A stretch of 64,000 nt of DNA from NCBI GenBank assembly GCA_951812925.1, contig OX638369.1:60898228-60962227 (forward strand). Direction: 5' to 3'. A program made the translations under genes and the position numbers. Origin of the DNA: Calliopum simillimum. Lineage: Eukaryota > Arthropoda > Insecta > Diptera > Lauxaniidae. Below the pieces are notes generated by a model, which was not told the origin of the DNA, ran no database searches, and was given only the letters and a program-made list of their open reading frames with translations. Positions 11,279 through 23,985 of the stretch are shown piece by piece (within the stretch, counting starts at the first letter, position 1; each line of letters starts with the position of its first letter).

Positions 11279-13311
11279 AAATGCTCATAGCGCGCCTTCT
11301 CACAGGTCAGTAAAACATCAGTTCAAACAAAATTCTCTGATATAATCCACAAAGTTATACCCAAGTATTTGCAATTAAACAGCTAACCGCCTTTAGCAGC
11401 TTCACTAATTTAAAAAATAGTCTATTATTTCGAAAAGAAAAAGATATGTACTCTTCTTTCTAGTCGCGCATTTCGATGCAAACTACACCATCATCAGTAG
11501 ATCTTTTTATCTATTAAAATCTAAAAACAAACATTTATTAAAATCAATACAATTTATATTAATTAACACATACTTTCAAGACGATATTACATCTTTCACT
11601 CGCCGTCTTTTTTTGCAAATTTAAAGCAAAAATTATCAAAATTCAAGCTCAATACAGAGAACCAATTGTTTTTTTTTATCAATGCACGAGTGTCACTTTT
11701 ATCTAACTTCAAGAGAAGAAACATATGAAATGTTTATCTTCAACTGACGTATTAAACAAATCTCACCCACAAGATCAGTTTGTCAAGGTGTAAGAGTGAA
11801 TGGATGAGTGAGTGCGTGTGTTCTCCAGTGTGCATGGAAATTTCAGATTCTCGCTAGTGATCGAGCCAAGCCGTGGAGTATAAATAAATCCAACTAGATA
11901 ACGTCGAGTTAATCAAGATCGCAAATGAAGTGATGAAAAATTCACAAAAGAAAAGAGAACACATAATTTATAAAACTTTCAGATTTGCGATAAAGCAAAT
12001 TTAGTCTTCATTTAGACACCGGAGTGGAATCAGTTGAAAAAATAAAAGAACAATTGAAATACAAAACCTATAATTTAGAAAGAAAATTGTGCTTATGAAA
12101 TTTGACTTAAAAACTAAAAAAAAAGCACTTTCTTCGTGCATTCGAAAAACCTTTTGGTAAAAATACATGATTTTTCTAATGTAACAGTTAATTTAACCAT
12201 AAAACTCATGAAATACTTTAACAGCTCGGAAATGTAAGTCTGATGTGGTTAGAAATCTTCACTGTGGAAAATTTTTCAAATTAAAGTGAAAATATATAAC
12301 GACACTGTGAAAAAAAATTGTTAACATCTTAAAACTAAATAATTTTCATCTCATTTTTCTTTCGAATTTGGAAGTAGTGCGATCGAAAGAAGGTAAAAGA
12401 AAATTTTCCCAGGAAGAAAAAAAAAAAAAAATAAATAAAGAAAATAATCACTATCCTGAGCAAAGCAGGTGTTCTAATTCAAAATTAAAACGTGCTTCTC
12501 CCTATATTTTGCATGTAAAGTCAATTTAATTAATTTTCAAAATATAATAAAATAAAAAATTTCCAAAGGTTAAAATGGATGGAAAATAGCGAAAAAAGAA
12601 AATCACGAGAAAAAAAAGAGAACAAATTTTTTTGTGAATGGAATTGAAATGAAATCGTCGCTGATTATCGCTTAAATTGGATTTAATCAAGAAAAACGGA
12701 CGTTTAATTTCAAGTGTCCAAGTCAAACACTTTTTACATACATTCACTTACACATGTTCACACTGTCTCATACATATACCAAAACAAATACCAATGCAGT
12801 AAATAAAAGTAGCAGCAGCAGCGACCGACTAACCATCTAACCGTTAGCTACGAGATATCACAGACTTAGACTTAGATAATCGTAATCTCATACATCTGTG
12901 GACTTAGTGTAAGCGTATGCGAGTGTATCTGTCCGCGCACGAGTTCGTGTTTTTGTACGTAGCACAACAACTAAAAATTAAATCACTCCGTTTGATATCA
13001 AGAAGAAAAAAGTTCAACTTGATCCGCGCTCAAGATCGTCTTTGAAAAAATTCGCGTACTGCATCGTGTGAGTCGCTTGAATAAAAATAGAATTCACAAA
13101 AAATAAAAAAAAAATAAAGAAAAAAATTAAATTCATTTAAATTTCATTTTAAAACACTGAAATTGAATTTCTCCATCTAAAGAAAAGACTGATAATTTAA
13201 GTGCGCATGTAACTGTGAGTGTATGCGAAAAATCAGTGAATCGCGAGTGTAAAAAAAATACTTCAAGTCTTTATCTGTTTTCAAAAATCGCAAGTCCCCA
13301 GAAACGCGAAA
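11279..13311 (+). promoter_or_regulatory. Promoter region and long 5' leader of the MFSD6-like gene
   Basis: Non-repetitive sequence directly upstream of the first coding exon, unlike the transposon-rich surroundings. A TATAAATAA box lies at 11879-11887, which would place initiation near 11910 and give a leader of about 1.4 kb. The leader has many upstream ATGs and an AGCAGCAGCAGCGACC tract near 12810, so either translation is controlled by upstream frames or a leader intron removes part of it. The start codon context, CGAAAATGG, fits the fly consensus. No transcript evidence is available here. Confidence 0.4.
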
Positions 13312-13456
13312 ATGGGTGCCGAAGAGACCGGAACGGCTACGTCCGACTTGTACATAGAAACACATAAGCAGACCCCATTCGATGCATTTTGCCAACGTCG
13401 TGGAATCAATCCGAATTTAATTATGTTAAAGATAACGCTCTTCGTCATGTATGGCG
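13312..13456 (+). CDS. MFSD6-like transporter, coding exon 1
   Basis: Starts MGAEETGTATSDLYIE and encodes 48 residues plus one base of codon 49, ending at the donor G|GTAAGTG. The first 33 residues are a soluble cytoplasmic N-terminus. From about residue 34 (INPNLIMLKITLFVMYG) the first membrane helix begins and continues into exon 2. The product belongs to the MFS_1-like family (MFSD6 type): 12-helix solute carriers of the plasma or internal membranes whose substrates are poorly known. The start is supported by a good fly Kozak context and by the absence of any open frame joined upstream. Exon 2, 31 kb away, restores the phase exactly and completes an Ala codon. Confidence comes from the uninterrupted helix across three exons. 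Confidence 0.85.
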
Positions 13457-14107
13457 GTAAGTGAATTTGCATTTAATATACATAATATACAATATACTTA
13501 TTTTCATTAAATACATACTTATATGTTGTCAGTAAGTTAGATAAACTTATGAATTACCATACATATTTGCACCACATGAACATGGTGTATAATGTTGATG
13601 GTTTTATTTAAAACTTTTCTGAGAATAGTTTTCTCAACTGGAAACATTTTGACTAATACTTTAGTGCATTTAAGTAAGACACATATTGATCTTTCGCCCA
13701 AATAAATATGTTTGGTAGGTTAAGCTGGTGGTATTGCGTAGAGCAAAAACCTCACATAGTCGGTTCATATTTGGTAAAAAAGTTCAAAAGGGAATGAGAA
13801 ATTTGGATAGGGTCAAATAAAATTTGTTGTTCATATTCTTGTTTGATTTTACTTCATGTCTAAGATAAATTTCAACATATCAAACTAAAGCAATACTTAA
13901 GTAGCTACTGCTTCAAACAAATACAAATTTATGATAGTGTAAGCCCCCAATAACCAATGTGATAACTCCTAAACTGTTAGACGCACGATAAAAAGTTCAA
14001 GCGAAGGCATCTTACGAAAAAAATTTACTAGGCATAAAATGTTCAAGAAATACGTGTGCATTTTTGTAATGTGTGTATATCTATAATTTTCATTATTTGT
14101 TACAATA

Positions 14108-15190
14108 ACACTATGCAACAGCCAAATCTCCCAGTGAATGCCACTATCCATTTCATATGTAAAATGGGCTGCTGATTCCGAAAATCGCATTATTATTTTT
14201 TTTCGTGTCGTTTTCGAGATATCGGTCACTTTCGGTTTTCGGACCAAAAAAAAAGATAGTTCCATTTAAATACAAATATCTCAAGAACCAATGTTTGTAT
14301 TCAACCGTATTTTAAATCATATTAAAGGTAATTAAATTACCTACAAATGATGTTCACATCACTTTTTGGTTGGTTTGTTAGTTTCGGCGAAATGAATTGA
14401 TTTCTAAAAAAAACATTTTTTTTTTTCGAAAAAATTAACAAAAAATCAAAATCAACTGCAGATTTATACAAGAAGAAATAACTTTTTTATAATTTTTTTT
14501 TTTTTTTTGTATCATAGACTATATATTTGTGAAGAAAATAAGATACCACTTAAAAAAATCGATGGAAAAATGCAAAAGTTGTATAAAAGTCATTGAAAAG
14601 TTACCAAAATGCGTTTTTCCCTATTTTTTTCGTTTTTTTGTAACAAACTGTTCGATAATTAAAACTTTTTGTAAAACACATGAGAAAATCCAAAAAATTC
14701 TTAAAGTAGGCGTTAAAAAAGAATACCCGAGCCTCTCGTTTTCCTCCAGCACGTCAGATTTTCTTTTAATCGATTTTTGAAGTTTTTTAATCCACTGTAC
14801 ATGAAAAATAAAAAATAGGGCATTCTTGTGTTAATTCGATGAATTTAATTATATGTTCCTTACATTTGAGGTGTATTATGTGTTCAGTAAACTTATGCAG
14901 GATATTACGAGGAATATTTTTGTGGACAATTTTAACCCTCTAAGACCCTTACAAGTGGGTCATTCTGACCCCCCCACATTTAGGTCAAAATGACCCACAT
15001 GTGGAGGTAACTTTTCAATGAATTGTATACAACTTTTGCATTTTTCCATCGATTTTTTTTGGTCCGAAAACCGAAAATGACCGATATTTCGAAAACGACA
15101 CGAAATAAAAAAATAATGCGATTTTCGGAATCAGCAGCTCATTTTACATATAAAATGAATAATGGCATTCCCTGGGGAAAACATTTTTAC
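14108..15190. repeat. Inverted arms of about 150 bp enclosing dispersed-repeat copy 2
   Basis: The segment 14110-14258 (ATTCCGAAAATCGCATTATT, GTGTCGTTTTCGAGATATCG, CGGTTTTCGGACC) recurs inverted at 15058-15190. The arms flank the second copy of the repeat family. They look like the ends of a separate inverted-repeat element, but I cannot define target duplications. Confidence 0.65.
14276..15056 (+). repeat. Dispersed repeat, copy 2 (uninterrupted)
   Basis: Matches the concatenated pieces of copy 1 (3510-8900) without the four inserts. Its right part carries its own inverted ends, AAATCGATGGAAAAATGCAA near 14556 and its mirror at 15033-15054. A block with repeated GACCCACATGTGG/AAAATGACCC motifs precedes the right end. 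It has no recognised protein. Open frame 14529-14780 is not conserved in copy 1. Confidence 0.8.
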
Positions 15191-15495
15191 TCATTTGTTG
15201 CGTAGTGTAATCAGCAAAATTTATTTTCATATGTCGATTAAAAATATTGATTTTCATTGAAATTTTAACGGTTTTTTGCCATTTTTTTGGAAAGCCGGTA
15301 AATCGATTTTTTTCAACTTAGTCTTATATTCTTTAGGAGTTAATATGCTTTCATAATATATACACATTATAATCATTATTTGTTAAAATTTTGATAAAAA
15401 TTTAATTTTTGTGTATCAACTCACAATTTTTTGTTCATTCCAATTGTAACGGTTTTTTGTCATTTTTTCAAAAATCGCTCTAACGGGTAATTCCA

Positions 15496-15881
15496 TGGTA
15501 ACTCGCGTTACAATTAGAACATTTTTTAAGAGTTTAATGGAGCTTTTGAGGCTCAACCTTTGGATTAACTAATAAAATTGGATTCTTTAAAAACAAACTA
15601 CTTTGTTCTTGTTGCATATTAGTTGAAATTTTCAGTGATAACTTAATATTTAACCAGTAAAATAGTGAATGTTGCTGGTAACTCACGTTACCGTTTTTGG
15701 ACAACATGTTCAGAGCGTAAATTTTTTTCGCAAGTTTCTGCGAAATTTGTGGGTAAATTTCTAACATTAGACATAAATAAAGACAGCAGGATATCAATAA
15801 GTATTTCTTTATGGTATTTTTTAAAATAATGCAAAAATTATGTGGTAACTCGCATTACAAAAAATTGGTAACTCTCGTGAC
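15496..15881. repeat. Four imperfect copies of GGTAACTCGCGTTAC
   Basis: Short hairpin-forming motifs GGTAACTCGCGTTAC (15497), GGTAACTCACGTTAC (15677), GGTAACTCGCATTAC (15844) and GGTAACTCTCGTGAC (15867) lie within 390 bp. Each has GTAAC and GTTAC (or a variant) as inverted halves round a TCGC-like centre. Two GTAACGGTTTTTTG(C/T)CATTTTTT blocks lie just upstream (near 15268 and 15447). They could be subterminal motifs of a DNA element whose ends I do not see. Confidence 0.55.
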
Positions 15882-15899
15882 TATCGATTTTTAGACCAA

Positions 15900-18380
15900 T
15901 ACAGGGAGCCTTTTCAAGTTCATAGATATAAAAATTAAAATTTGGTCAAAATACAAGAATAATAAAGAACTACTTCAGGCTTTTATGCACAGGAACCAAA
16001 ACTAGATCAAAATTTAATAATTGTTTAACTAAGTCTATTATATCGCGATTGAAATTATTTATGGTTTAAATACAGATGGTATATCATCATCACAATTATT
16101 GCTGTCACCACCAGATTCATAACTTTCCTCGCAGAAGTACCATTTTATTTTTATGCCCGTTTTTACTTCTTCTGATGTGCAGACATTAACTAAGAAACGC
16201 GATAATGACGAATTGCAATGTCAAATCTTAATTTTGACACTAAATGGCAATGTTTCTTCAATTAAACATTAGTTTGTATATAGTTGAAGGTTGAAAAGAA
16301 ACGAGAAATTTTTCAATACCTTGTCCACATTTACATGGAAATGCCCTAACGATTTTTTTAAAAATTCACCAAAATATGCAGAATTCAATAGGCTTTTATA
16401 ATATGAAATAACCCCAGAGGGGTGTGGTTATCATTATTTAAATTCTCAGAACAGCGCCGTGGGGTATTCGGGGCCTATTTTAATTTGCATCCGCTTATAA
16501 TTTAGTCTGTTGCTGCTATAAAACTTCTTTACTATGTACATTTAAATACCAACGGGAAAATACTCGTAACGCTTAGCATTTATTTTATCAATCACCTGGT
16601 AGAACTGATTATGTAGATGACTTCAGCATTTTTTAATCGCATGACAACTTTTGTCAATGATTGCAAAGTTTCTTACATCACTTGTTAAAAGCCCAACTCA
16701 AGCTTTGAATAGAAACAGATACAAAGTTAAAATCTGTTTTCACGAATTTAAAAGAATAAAACTAAAAATTACTCATTAGAATGAGATTTTAACAAATTTC
16801 CAATAGAAATTTAACATTTCATTTTGAAAAAGACTTGAGATAATTTAAATTGAAAACTTCATATGCGTCAAATAAAATGGATAGTGCTTCTAAAAGTGTA
16901 TTTGCGACGTAGTATCTAACGCATGTCGCCTATGAAGATGATAAAATCTTGCGATTCCAAAAAACTTACTTCAAAAGCAATGCACTTTTCACACTTACTC
17001 GTGAATTCAAGTTTCATCCCTATATTCAATATTGGAACGAATTTCTGTTCTAAATTTTACAGCATCATGCAAATTCAAAAGTTAAACAATTGTCTATACC
17101 ATAGCTGCCCGTCTAGAGTAAAATTAAAAAAATTTGGCACTCGCATAAAAAGTCGTGGCCCCCATGTAAAATTAATAAAAAAGAAAACATAAATTTTTTA
17201 AAATTATTGAAAACAACAACCAGCAAAGATTTTTAAACTAACAGTTACTTGTGCGAGTGTTTATTTTTTCGCAAATCTAAAAAATCCTGAAAGTTCATAA
17301 AATGATCAAATTTGTTGTTGCCATTGTGTGTTGTTGTTTTTTTCTTTTCGATAGGAACCCTTGCGTTTTGTTGCAACAACCAAACACACAGTCCTGTGTG
17401 GACGAAAAAACAACAACAAAACACAGTCTTGTGCGGTCGCAAAAAACAACAACAAAATTTACGCATATGTTGTTGCTGGTGGTCGATCGCAATTCTTCAA
17501 AATTTCGCATATACCGTTACTTGTGTGTGCGGTTTTCATTTTCAATAATTAAATTTTGCTGTGGCACGTGAGATCAAGTGATTTTCAAATAATGGCACTT
17601 TGCGATGGCACGCGTGGGCGGCTATGGTCTATACCTTGATATAATACGCTCTTAAATTATATTAAAGTCCGAAAAATACTGTCTTTTTAGGCTTATTTTT
17701 CTGGTGAAAAATTAGCATAATCTTTATTTCCTCTCAAATATACTTAATTTTCACATAAAATTAATATAATTTAATTTCTCTCTCAATTTGATGTCTACTA
17801 AACTAACGATATCCTCATCTTTATTTATTTAAGATTTGAGTGGGATTATCAAACTTCTATATCTGGGATATGATTTTTGAAGTTTTTGTGGATTTTCGCC
17901 TCTATAACATGGGGTTTTCCCTCTATAACTGGGACCGTTTAGAAATAGCCTCTATAAGTGGCAAATAATATTTATGTATGTCTGTATAATTTGTTATTTT
18001 GAATTTGTAGATCTACGGCCTGGGTAGGCTATGAAATGGTTTGTTTTATTAAAATTTCCTGGAATCACTGACTTAAGTAGGCTGTGAATGGTTATTTACA
18101 AACTTATTTGAGTTCTTTTCAATCTGAGTAAAGAAACCTCTTTAATTGAGACAAAAAACTGTTGGTCCCTTGGAGATCCCAGGTATCCAGGTTTCATTGT
18201 ACTTAAATTCAAGTCCCATTCTCATATTATTTATGTATTGGAAATTTGGTTTTTTTAATTTCTGTAACTTTTGACATTTACATAATTATGGAGGCAAAAA
18301 CAGAAGTTCAACATTTAGCAATATCTTGACATATTTGGAACATAAACATATAAATTCACGCCTTGGGTCTAAAAACAACG
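15900..18380. other. Intronic DNA without recognised element
   Basis: Part of intron 1. Near 17315-17475 there are several CAACAAC/TGTTGTTG tracts, which generate overlapping open frames by composition only. No protein motif, RNA gene or transposon end was identified. Confidence 0.45.
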
Positions 18381-18389
18381 GAACAAAAA

Positions 18390-18480
18390 TTTAGGGTTGA
18401 CATCTTGGGTCCAAAAACAACGAAAAAAAAATTAGGGTTACCATATTAGGGTTGCCAGACGTAAAAAGTTTATCTACAAA
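18390..18480. repeat. Fragment of the GGGTTGCCA repeat family
   Basis: Contains GACATCTTGGGTCCAAAAAC and TTAGGGTTGCCAGACGT. These are the same blocks as in the hAT-embedded palindrome at 7258-8176. It is a short relic with no paired end. Confidence 0.55.
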
Positions 18481-18924
18481 AAAAAAAAAAAATGTGGCAT
18501 CTCTAAACTTATTTTATTTATATCTATATTTATGCAGTAAATTTATTATGTTTTGTAATTCAAAACCGAATGCAACCAAAATGTTCACACAAAACAATTT
18601 GCTCATTACTTTTCAATGTGGCTGTCAAAGTCGAGTGTGGGCCCCGAATCAGTTCGGGTGTGGGCACCCCTCTTTTTTTATGTGAAGCGTGCGTTTTACT
18701 AAAATATCGTCGTGGAGGCCAACATTACTAATTTAAATGGTGTTCTTATGCCTTTTTACGCTTTTTTAGTGGAAAGGAAAGAACCAATAGGCCCTTTAAA
18801 GATATCGTAGAAAAATAGTTTTTTTCATTAAGTGTGGGTGGTGAAGGGGCATATCACTTTGCAAAAAATCTCGGTATTGAGTGTCCAGACAAGTGGCAAC
18901 TTTTCAGGAGATCCTAAAAACTGA

Positions 18925-19314
18925 TTGTATGTATTCTCCTTTAACTCCTAGGAGGAGCATAGGGCCAATTCTAACGGCTTGGTGTATTTTGCCTGGTTCA
19001 TTTAGAGTTCGGACATTCCAAGAGCCGATGCGTGTTCGAGTTTTCATCGAAAGGATTTTAAAATTTTGAGAAACCATATTGGTTCCAGTTATAGGAGAAT
19101 CATTCCTAACTATGCATGTTTCTTGCACCTCCAAATCCGATGTGCATGCTGCCGAGGCAGGTGGATTAACCACACTCTGGTGGGTACCACTTGGAGAGTT
19201 ATTTTCCATCGTTTTTCGATCCATGCTTCATTAGTATAATCTTCTCGGCAACGCCCCACGCACCCTTCCACACCCTGGCTGGTCACCCGCTTTTAGTCGC
19301 CTTTTACGACTGAT
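18925..19314 (-). mobile_element. Deletion derivative of the RTE-like LINE, copy A
   Basis: On the minus strand it joins three pieces of the LINE found at 36546-39853 and 31734-32378. They are a 5' piece with GGCGACTAAAAGCGGGTGAC (19263-19314), the start of the coding region with the first residues MDRKTM (19224 downwards), and the last ~43 bp of the LINE (TCCTTTAACTCCTAGGAGGA on the plus strand, 18931-18970). The whole endonuclease and reverse transcriptase are missing. An open frame of 106 codons remains but holds no domain. Confidence 0.8.
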
Positions 19315-22300
19315 TAACTACTTTTAAATAATGTGGCTAAATTTCGTTGATGCAGCGTTGAATTTCCTCTTTTCATACAATTTTACTAATCTTAAAGTAT
19401 CAGCTGTCAAATTATTTTTTTCTTTTCACCTCACAAATGGTGCTAAGTTTAAATCTTGCGTGAACTATTGGACATCCTTATATCTCTGGAACAAGAAATC
19501 ATAGAGAAATGGCGATTATATCAATAGAAGCGTACTTAAATTTTTAAATTTAGGACTAAAATCCTGGAGAATTGTTTTATCTCGACTTAGGTTGTTTTGT
19601 CAAAAGCTTACAGATATATACGGATACATATATTTTCTGAATCCATTGCACTTGTTTTGTTTTCGTTTTCTCTTTTTTTCTGACAAACCATTCGAGGCCT
19701 ATCGCTGAATGTCAATTCAATTACTTAAGTTTATAAAAATGGTATACAAAAATTGACGAGCTTTACTGAATAGTTCTAAAATCTAACGTTCAAACCATTC
19801 GATTCGAATCGCTACCAACCGCTCGAACAGTTTGCCCACTCCTTGCATTAATAGATCTGGTTTGAAACTTCTAAAAATCAGTAAAAGGAATAACAAGGAA
19901 GTATGTAATTCCATAACAATCGTAATGAACAGATATGATTACAAATAAAAAGTATTACATCAAATAGGAACATTACAAGCTTAAATTAAAGCAAAAACAA
20001 CGCTTTTATACATTTTGTTTTGTTATGAGACATAAAAATAGATGATTAATAAAATTTCATTGTCAACACAATTGCCATTGACCGTCATTCGTAACGTGAA
20101 ATCCGTCCATTCATCCACGCGGCATTTTTTCTTTTATTTTAATTTGTGTACTTACTACAAGACAAGACGCTTACGATCAAGACAACGATGGGCAGAATTT
20201 TTACTCTACATTTGAACCAGACTTTGACTAATTGTTCCCCGTATGCTAATGATCGGTTGCTATACAGTACGTTCACATATGAACATATTTAGAGCTTATG
20301 CGCATACACTTTCATGAGATCAACTACTTACATGGTGAATCTTATTCGTATGTTTGTGCCTAATTGATCACTTCCGAATCAACATAAGAAATCTACTGAA
20401 AATTTAATATCAACTGGAAAAATAATTCAGAGTCACTGCCTTATCTCAGTGGGAAAACTATGTAACCAAGTGATTTTATTAACTCAGCTGAGCTGAGCTG
20501 GCTGACGAGTTTACGACCGACTGCCGACTGATGAGTTTCTTGTGACTTCAATGTTAGATTGCGGATTAAGATTTATTCTAACGCTTTGATATACAGGGTG
20601 TATAACCTACTAAAGAAAATAAAGTCATATTTTTCATTAATTTCAACGTGTTGTATGTGGGGTTAGCATTTGTTTATTTATTCCTAAAGATATAAGTATG
20701 CACAAATATTTTTAGTCCCTCAAGTAAATAACTTGATGCTCGCAATCTTATCACTCATATCATAATTGCTGAAAATGTGGCGTCACTTCAACAATTGTGA
20801 CTTGTGATTTATTTACTACCATACTACTTTTCTTTTTAAGTTTTTCAATTAAATTTTATCTATTTTGTCTTATCAAAGTAAAAAATTTAAGGTGAAACAT
20901 TTTTTTTATCAGCAATTTGCTTATCAATCTCTTTTTTTAACAATTAACTGGATTTATTTTATGATCACTTGAGGTACATACATATGTACATAGATTTTAG
21001 TTATTGTGGTAGCGCCCATAATCATTAATATGTACAAGAAAGTAGAAGCGAAGTTTCTGAAGAAATTCTGCTGCAAAAAATTCTACTGTAAATTTCATTA
21101 GGGGTCATCACAGACAAGAGATACCTCAAATTTTATAAGGAACATATAAAAAAATGCGTCTCACTTTAAATTTTGTTTTTTTATTTATTGTATTTTTTGT
21201 ACATTATTCTTAAGCTTAAGCTTTGGTGAAATTTTTGGTCATGTAAGATAACAATATTCCTTCAAAACTTAGATCTTTAATTTTGAATTAGCGACAGTTT
21301 TCGAAAATACGGAACATATAGTGCTTTTTGTCAAACAAAAAAACTGTTCTAAATTTGATATGAATTTTTTTTAACTTTAAATAAAACTATTTTAATTTAA
21401 AAAGTTTCAAATGACATGTCACTAGAGCATATATCCTCGGGATCCCAGATGATTTCCTAGTCCCGAATAACCTAGTCCCGAATAATAATATTTTTTTTTG
21501 TTATTTTCAAATGACAAATTGCTAGTATATAGTTTGAATATGTGTCATTAATTGTTTGAAAACATAACAGGGCTCATGATAAGATCCAATTAACATTTAA
21601 CCCTTTCAAGACCCTAAGCAAATGAGAGCTGATGCAATCATTTTAGTTATTTAGGATCCAAAAAACATATTTTAAAATAAAAATTAAAAAAAGTTCAACG
21701 GTTTTTCTGGAATTTGCTGGGACATATGTGTTCCTAGGGTTAAGGGAGACATTTTCCCCATACATTTTTATATGGGGGTTGAGATACCTATATTTCAAAG
21801 CTTGATAACTCAAAAAGTAAGGCTCCAAATGGAAAAGTTTAACGCAACAGTTTGATAAGTAAGATTTGGGATATTCGATGCCATTAAAAAAATTAATTTA
21901 CACCATCTCCACCATCTCCTGGAACTACACCATAAGATTGAAAAAAGCGATTTTGCATCATCAAGCAAGGATACGTGTATCTCGAAATCCTGCTGTATAT
22001 AAGTAATTCTGACCTCGAATTCGAATTTAGTGTCGAAAGGAAGAAGAAGTAAAAAGTAGTACTTTAAACTCCACAAATCACTAAGTTGCGTTCGTAATTT
22101 CTTGAAATCTATACAATTATTTTCGTAGATCTCATGAAATTCGTATCTACGATGGATTTAATGATAGGCCTGATTATTAATTATTATTAACATTATTTGC
22201 AAGAATCTAAAATTCTATGTATTTTTCAACTTAGAAAATCATGACAATTAGGAAAAGAGAAAAAAACTACTAAACATGGCTATGGTGACATATGTTTCGG

Positions 22301-22331
22301 ATACCACCACGTAACCATCATCAGACCAATT
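19315..22331. other. Intronic DNA without recognised element
   Basis: AT-rich intron sequence. It includes a CAGCTGAGCTGAGCTGG tract at about 20486 and a TTAACCC...GGGTTAA-bounded segment at 21598-21744 that could be a tiny piggyBac-type relic. No genes were recognised. The less repetitive part around 20100-20600 could be regulatory, but I have no positive evidence. Confidence 0.4.
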
Positions 22332-23741
22332 GAGGCATTGCGTGCATTAACGCCCTAAGTCGACTTAGGGCGCTTATGCGCCCATCGCTTTTTTAAAAAG
22401 CTTGGGTCCTCAAATATATGTGTACTTAATTTCAACATCCAATTACGATCACAGAATGTGGTTGAGCAATATATATATACTGTTTAAAGAGTTGCGTGCA
22501 AGAAGGGCGTAGTGCGACTTGGGGCGTTTTTGCATAAATCAGTTCGCGGTAGGAAAAACAGTTTTTACTCAAAACCAAGGTGCCTAACGAAAAAATTTTA
22601 TATGGCAAAAAATGCTTAAAATTGTCCAGAGAGTACGAGTGATTTTTTAGATTTTTTTTTTTTTTTAGCCAAATTTTGAAAAATTATAAAATGTTCGAAA
22701 AAATTCACACACGTGTTTGGGACGATTCTAAGCATTTTCTGATTTATACTCTTTTTTCGTAAGGCACCTTGCTTTTGAATAAAAACCATTTTTCCGGCCG
22801 GGTAAAAAAATTGCTAGGTTCGAGTGGCCATATTTCGATCAATTTTTATCCTAAGAAATTTTTATAGCATTTTAAAGGAAATTTTATCTTCTTATTTTTT
22901 GTTTAATTTAGTCTTTTCCTATCTTTGATCTAAAAAAAGTTATCGTCAAAAGAGTAAAAAAACGCAAGAGTTCGAACATTTTTTTGATTTCAATGTTCTA
23001 TAAATTCATTAAAATCCATTGCGCCGCTTTTGTGTAATATTGAATCAAAATATTCAAGCCTTTAAAAGTGAGTGTGACACTCTTGCCATCCCATCCACAT
23101 TTCGCTATATATAATCAGCAATTGTCTACCAAACTTAGCCACCGTTTGCGAAATATGTCCCAATAAATTCTAATTTTAAAGAATTTGCTACGGCTTTCTA
23201 TGAGTATCTACAAGGTTAGAATTGATCCCAGTCACAATGTTATACTACTATAGAACATTGTACCAAATTTCGTTAAAATCTCTATAACCGTTTGCAAAAA
23301 AAAATATTTACCAGGTGCAAAACTTAGATGCAAATATATGCTTGCATTTTATTAAAATAAAGTTTTAAAGGAATAAACAAAAACACACATTTTTAAATAG
23401 TTGAGGTGAAAGAATATTTCATTCCCCTCATTTAAAAAAAAAAAAATCATTAAAATCGGAACGGTTTTGCCGGTTTCCTAAGCAAAATGCTAACGTTACT
23501 CCAGTGATAGTCAAATGGATTTATGCAAAAACGCCCTATAATTTAAATTTTTCCTTCTTCGATAATTCTGTCAATATGCGTTAGTATTGTGTTAGCGGTA
23601 ATTATTTACTCATTTTATTAGTTTTAATTGAATAAATTTGTTTTTCAAGGTTTGTTCTTTTTTTCAGCATTTAGAAACTTTAAATTGAATTATTCCGAAA
23701 TGCCATTTTTCGACTTGGGGCGTTAAAGCACGCAACGCCTT
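22332..23741. mobile_element. DNA element with AAGGCGTTGCGTGC ends (H)
   Basis: Left end GAGGCATTGCGTGCATTAAC at 22332 and right end (inverted) AAGGCGTTGCGTGCTTTAAC at 23741 form terminal inverted repeats. AATT flanks both sides (22328-22331 and 23742-23745). Just inside the left end is a perfect 22-bp palindrome at 22351-22372 (CGCCCTAAGTCGACTTAGGG then CG). The phrase GGGGCGTTTTTGCATAAATC occurs near 22525 and an inverted version near 23535. No transposase is seen. A second, truncated copy is at 48976-49273. Confidence 0.65.
22551..22795. repeat. Hairpin segment inside element H
   Basis: AAACAGTTTTTACTCAAAAC and AAGGTGCCTAACG at the left return inverted at 22755-22795 as CGTAAGGCACCTTGCTTTTG and AATAAAAACCATTTTTCC. 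It may be a small MITE inserted in H. Confidence 0.55.
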
Positions 23742-23825
23742 AATTTATGTTTTGTTTAATTTATTTTAAATATAATGAAATAACAATTGAAAAATTTAAG
23801 AACTTTTTGTCTGAGGCCGGGATTG

Positions 23826-23985
23826 AACTAGGAACCTTCGTAGTCAATCTCTCTACAACAACAACAACAGGAGTCATGACATTACATGAATGTAGGCACT
23901 TAAGCCACAAATTTTTCTGAGGGCACATAGCGCAATCCATTGATAAATGCGCTCTGTAGAGAGATTGACTTCGAAAGTTCCTAGT
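23826..23985. mobile_element. 160-bp MITE with 30-bp inverted ends
   Basis: CTAGGAACCTTCGTAGTCAA and TCTCTCTACA at 23826-23856 return inverted at 23955-23985. On the minus strand there is also a pol III-like A box (TGGCTTAAGTG, near 23893) and B box (AGTTCAATCC, near 23819), so a tRNA-derived SINE is an alternative. The strong inverted repeats favour a MITE. Confidence 0.5.

Noticed and set aside
17302..17571. Overlapping 60-90-codon frames on both strands
   Set aside because: They arise from CAA/GTT-type repeats that lack stops; no domain is present.
23818..23905. tRNA gene on the minus strand (A and B boxes)
   Set aside because: The boxes are too far apart for a tRNA, and the segment is framed by 30-bp inverted repeats typical of a MITE.
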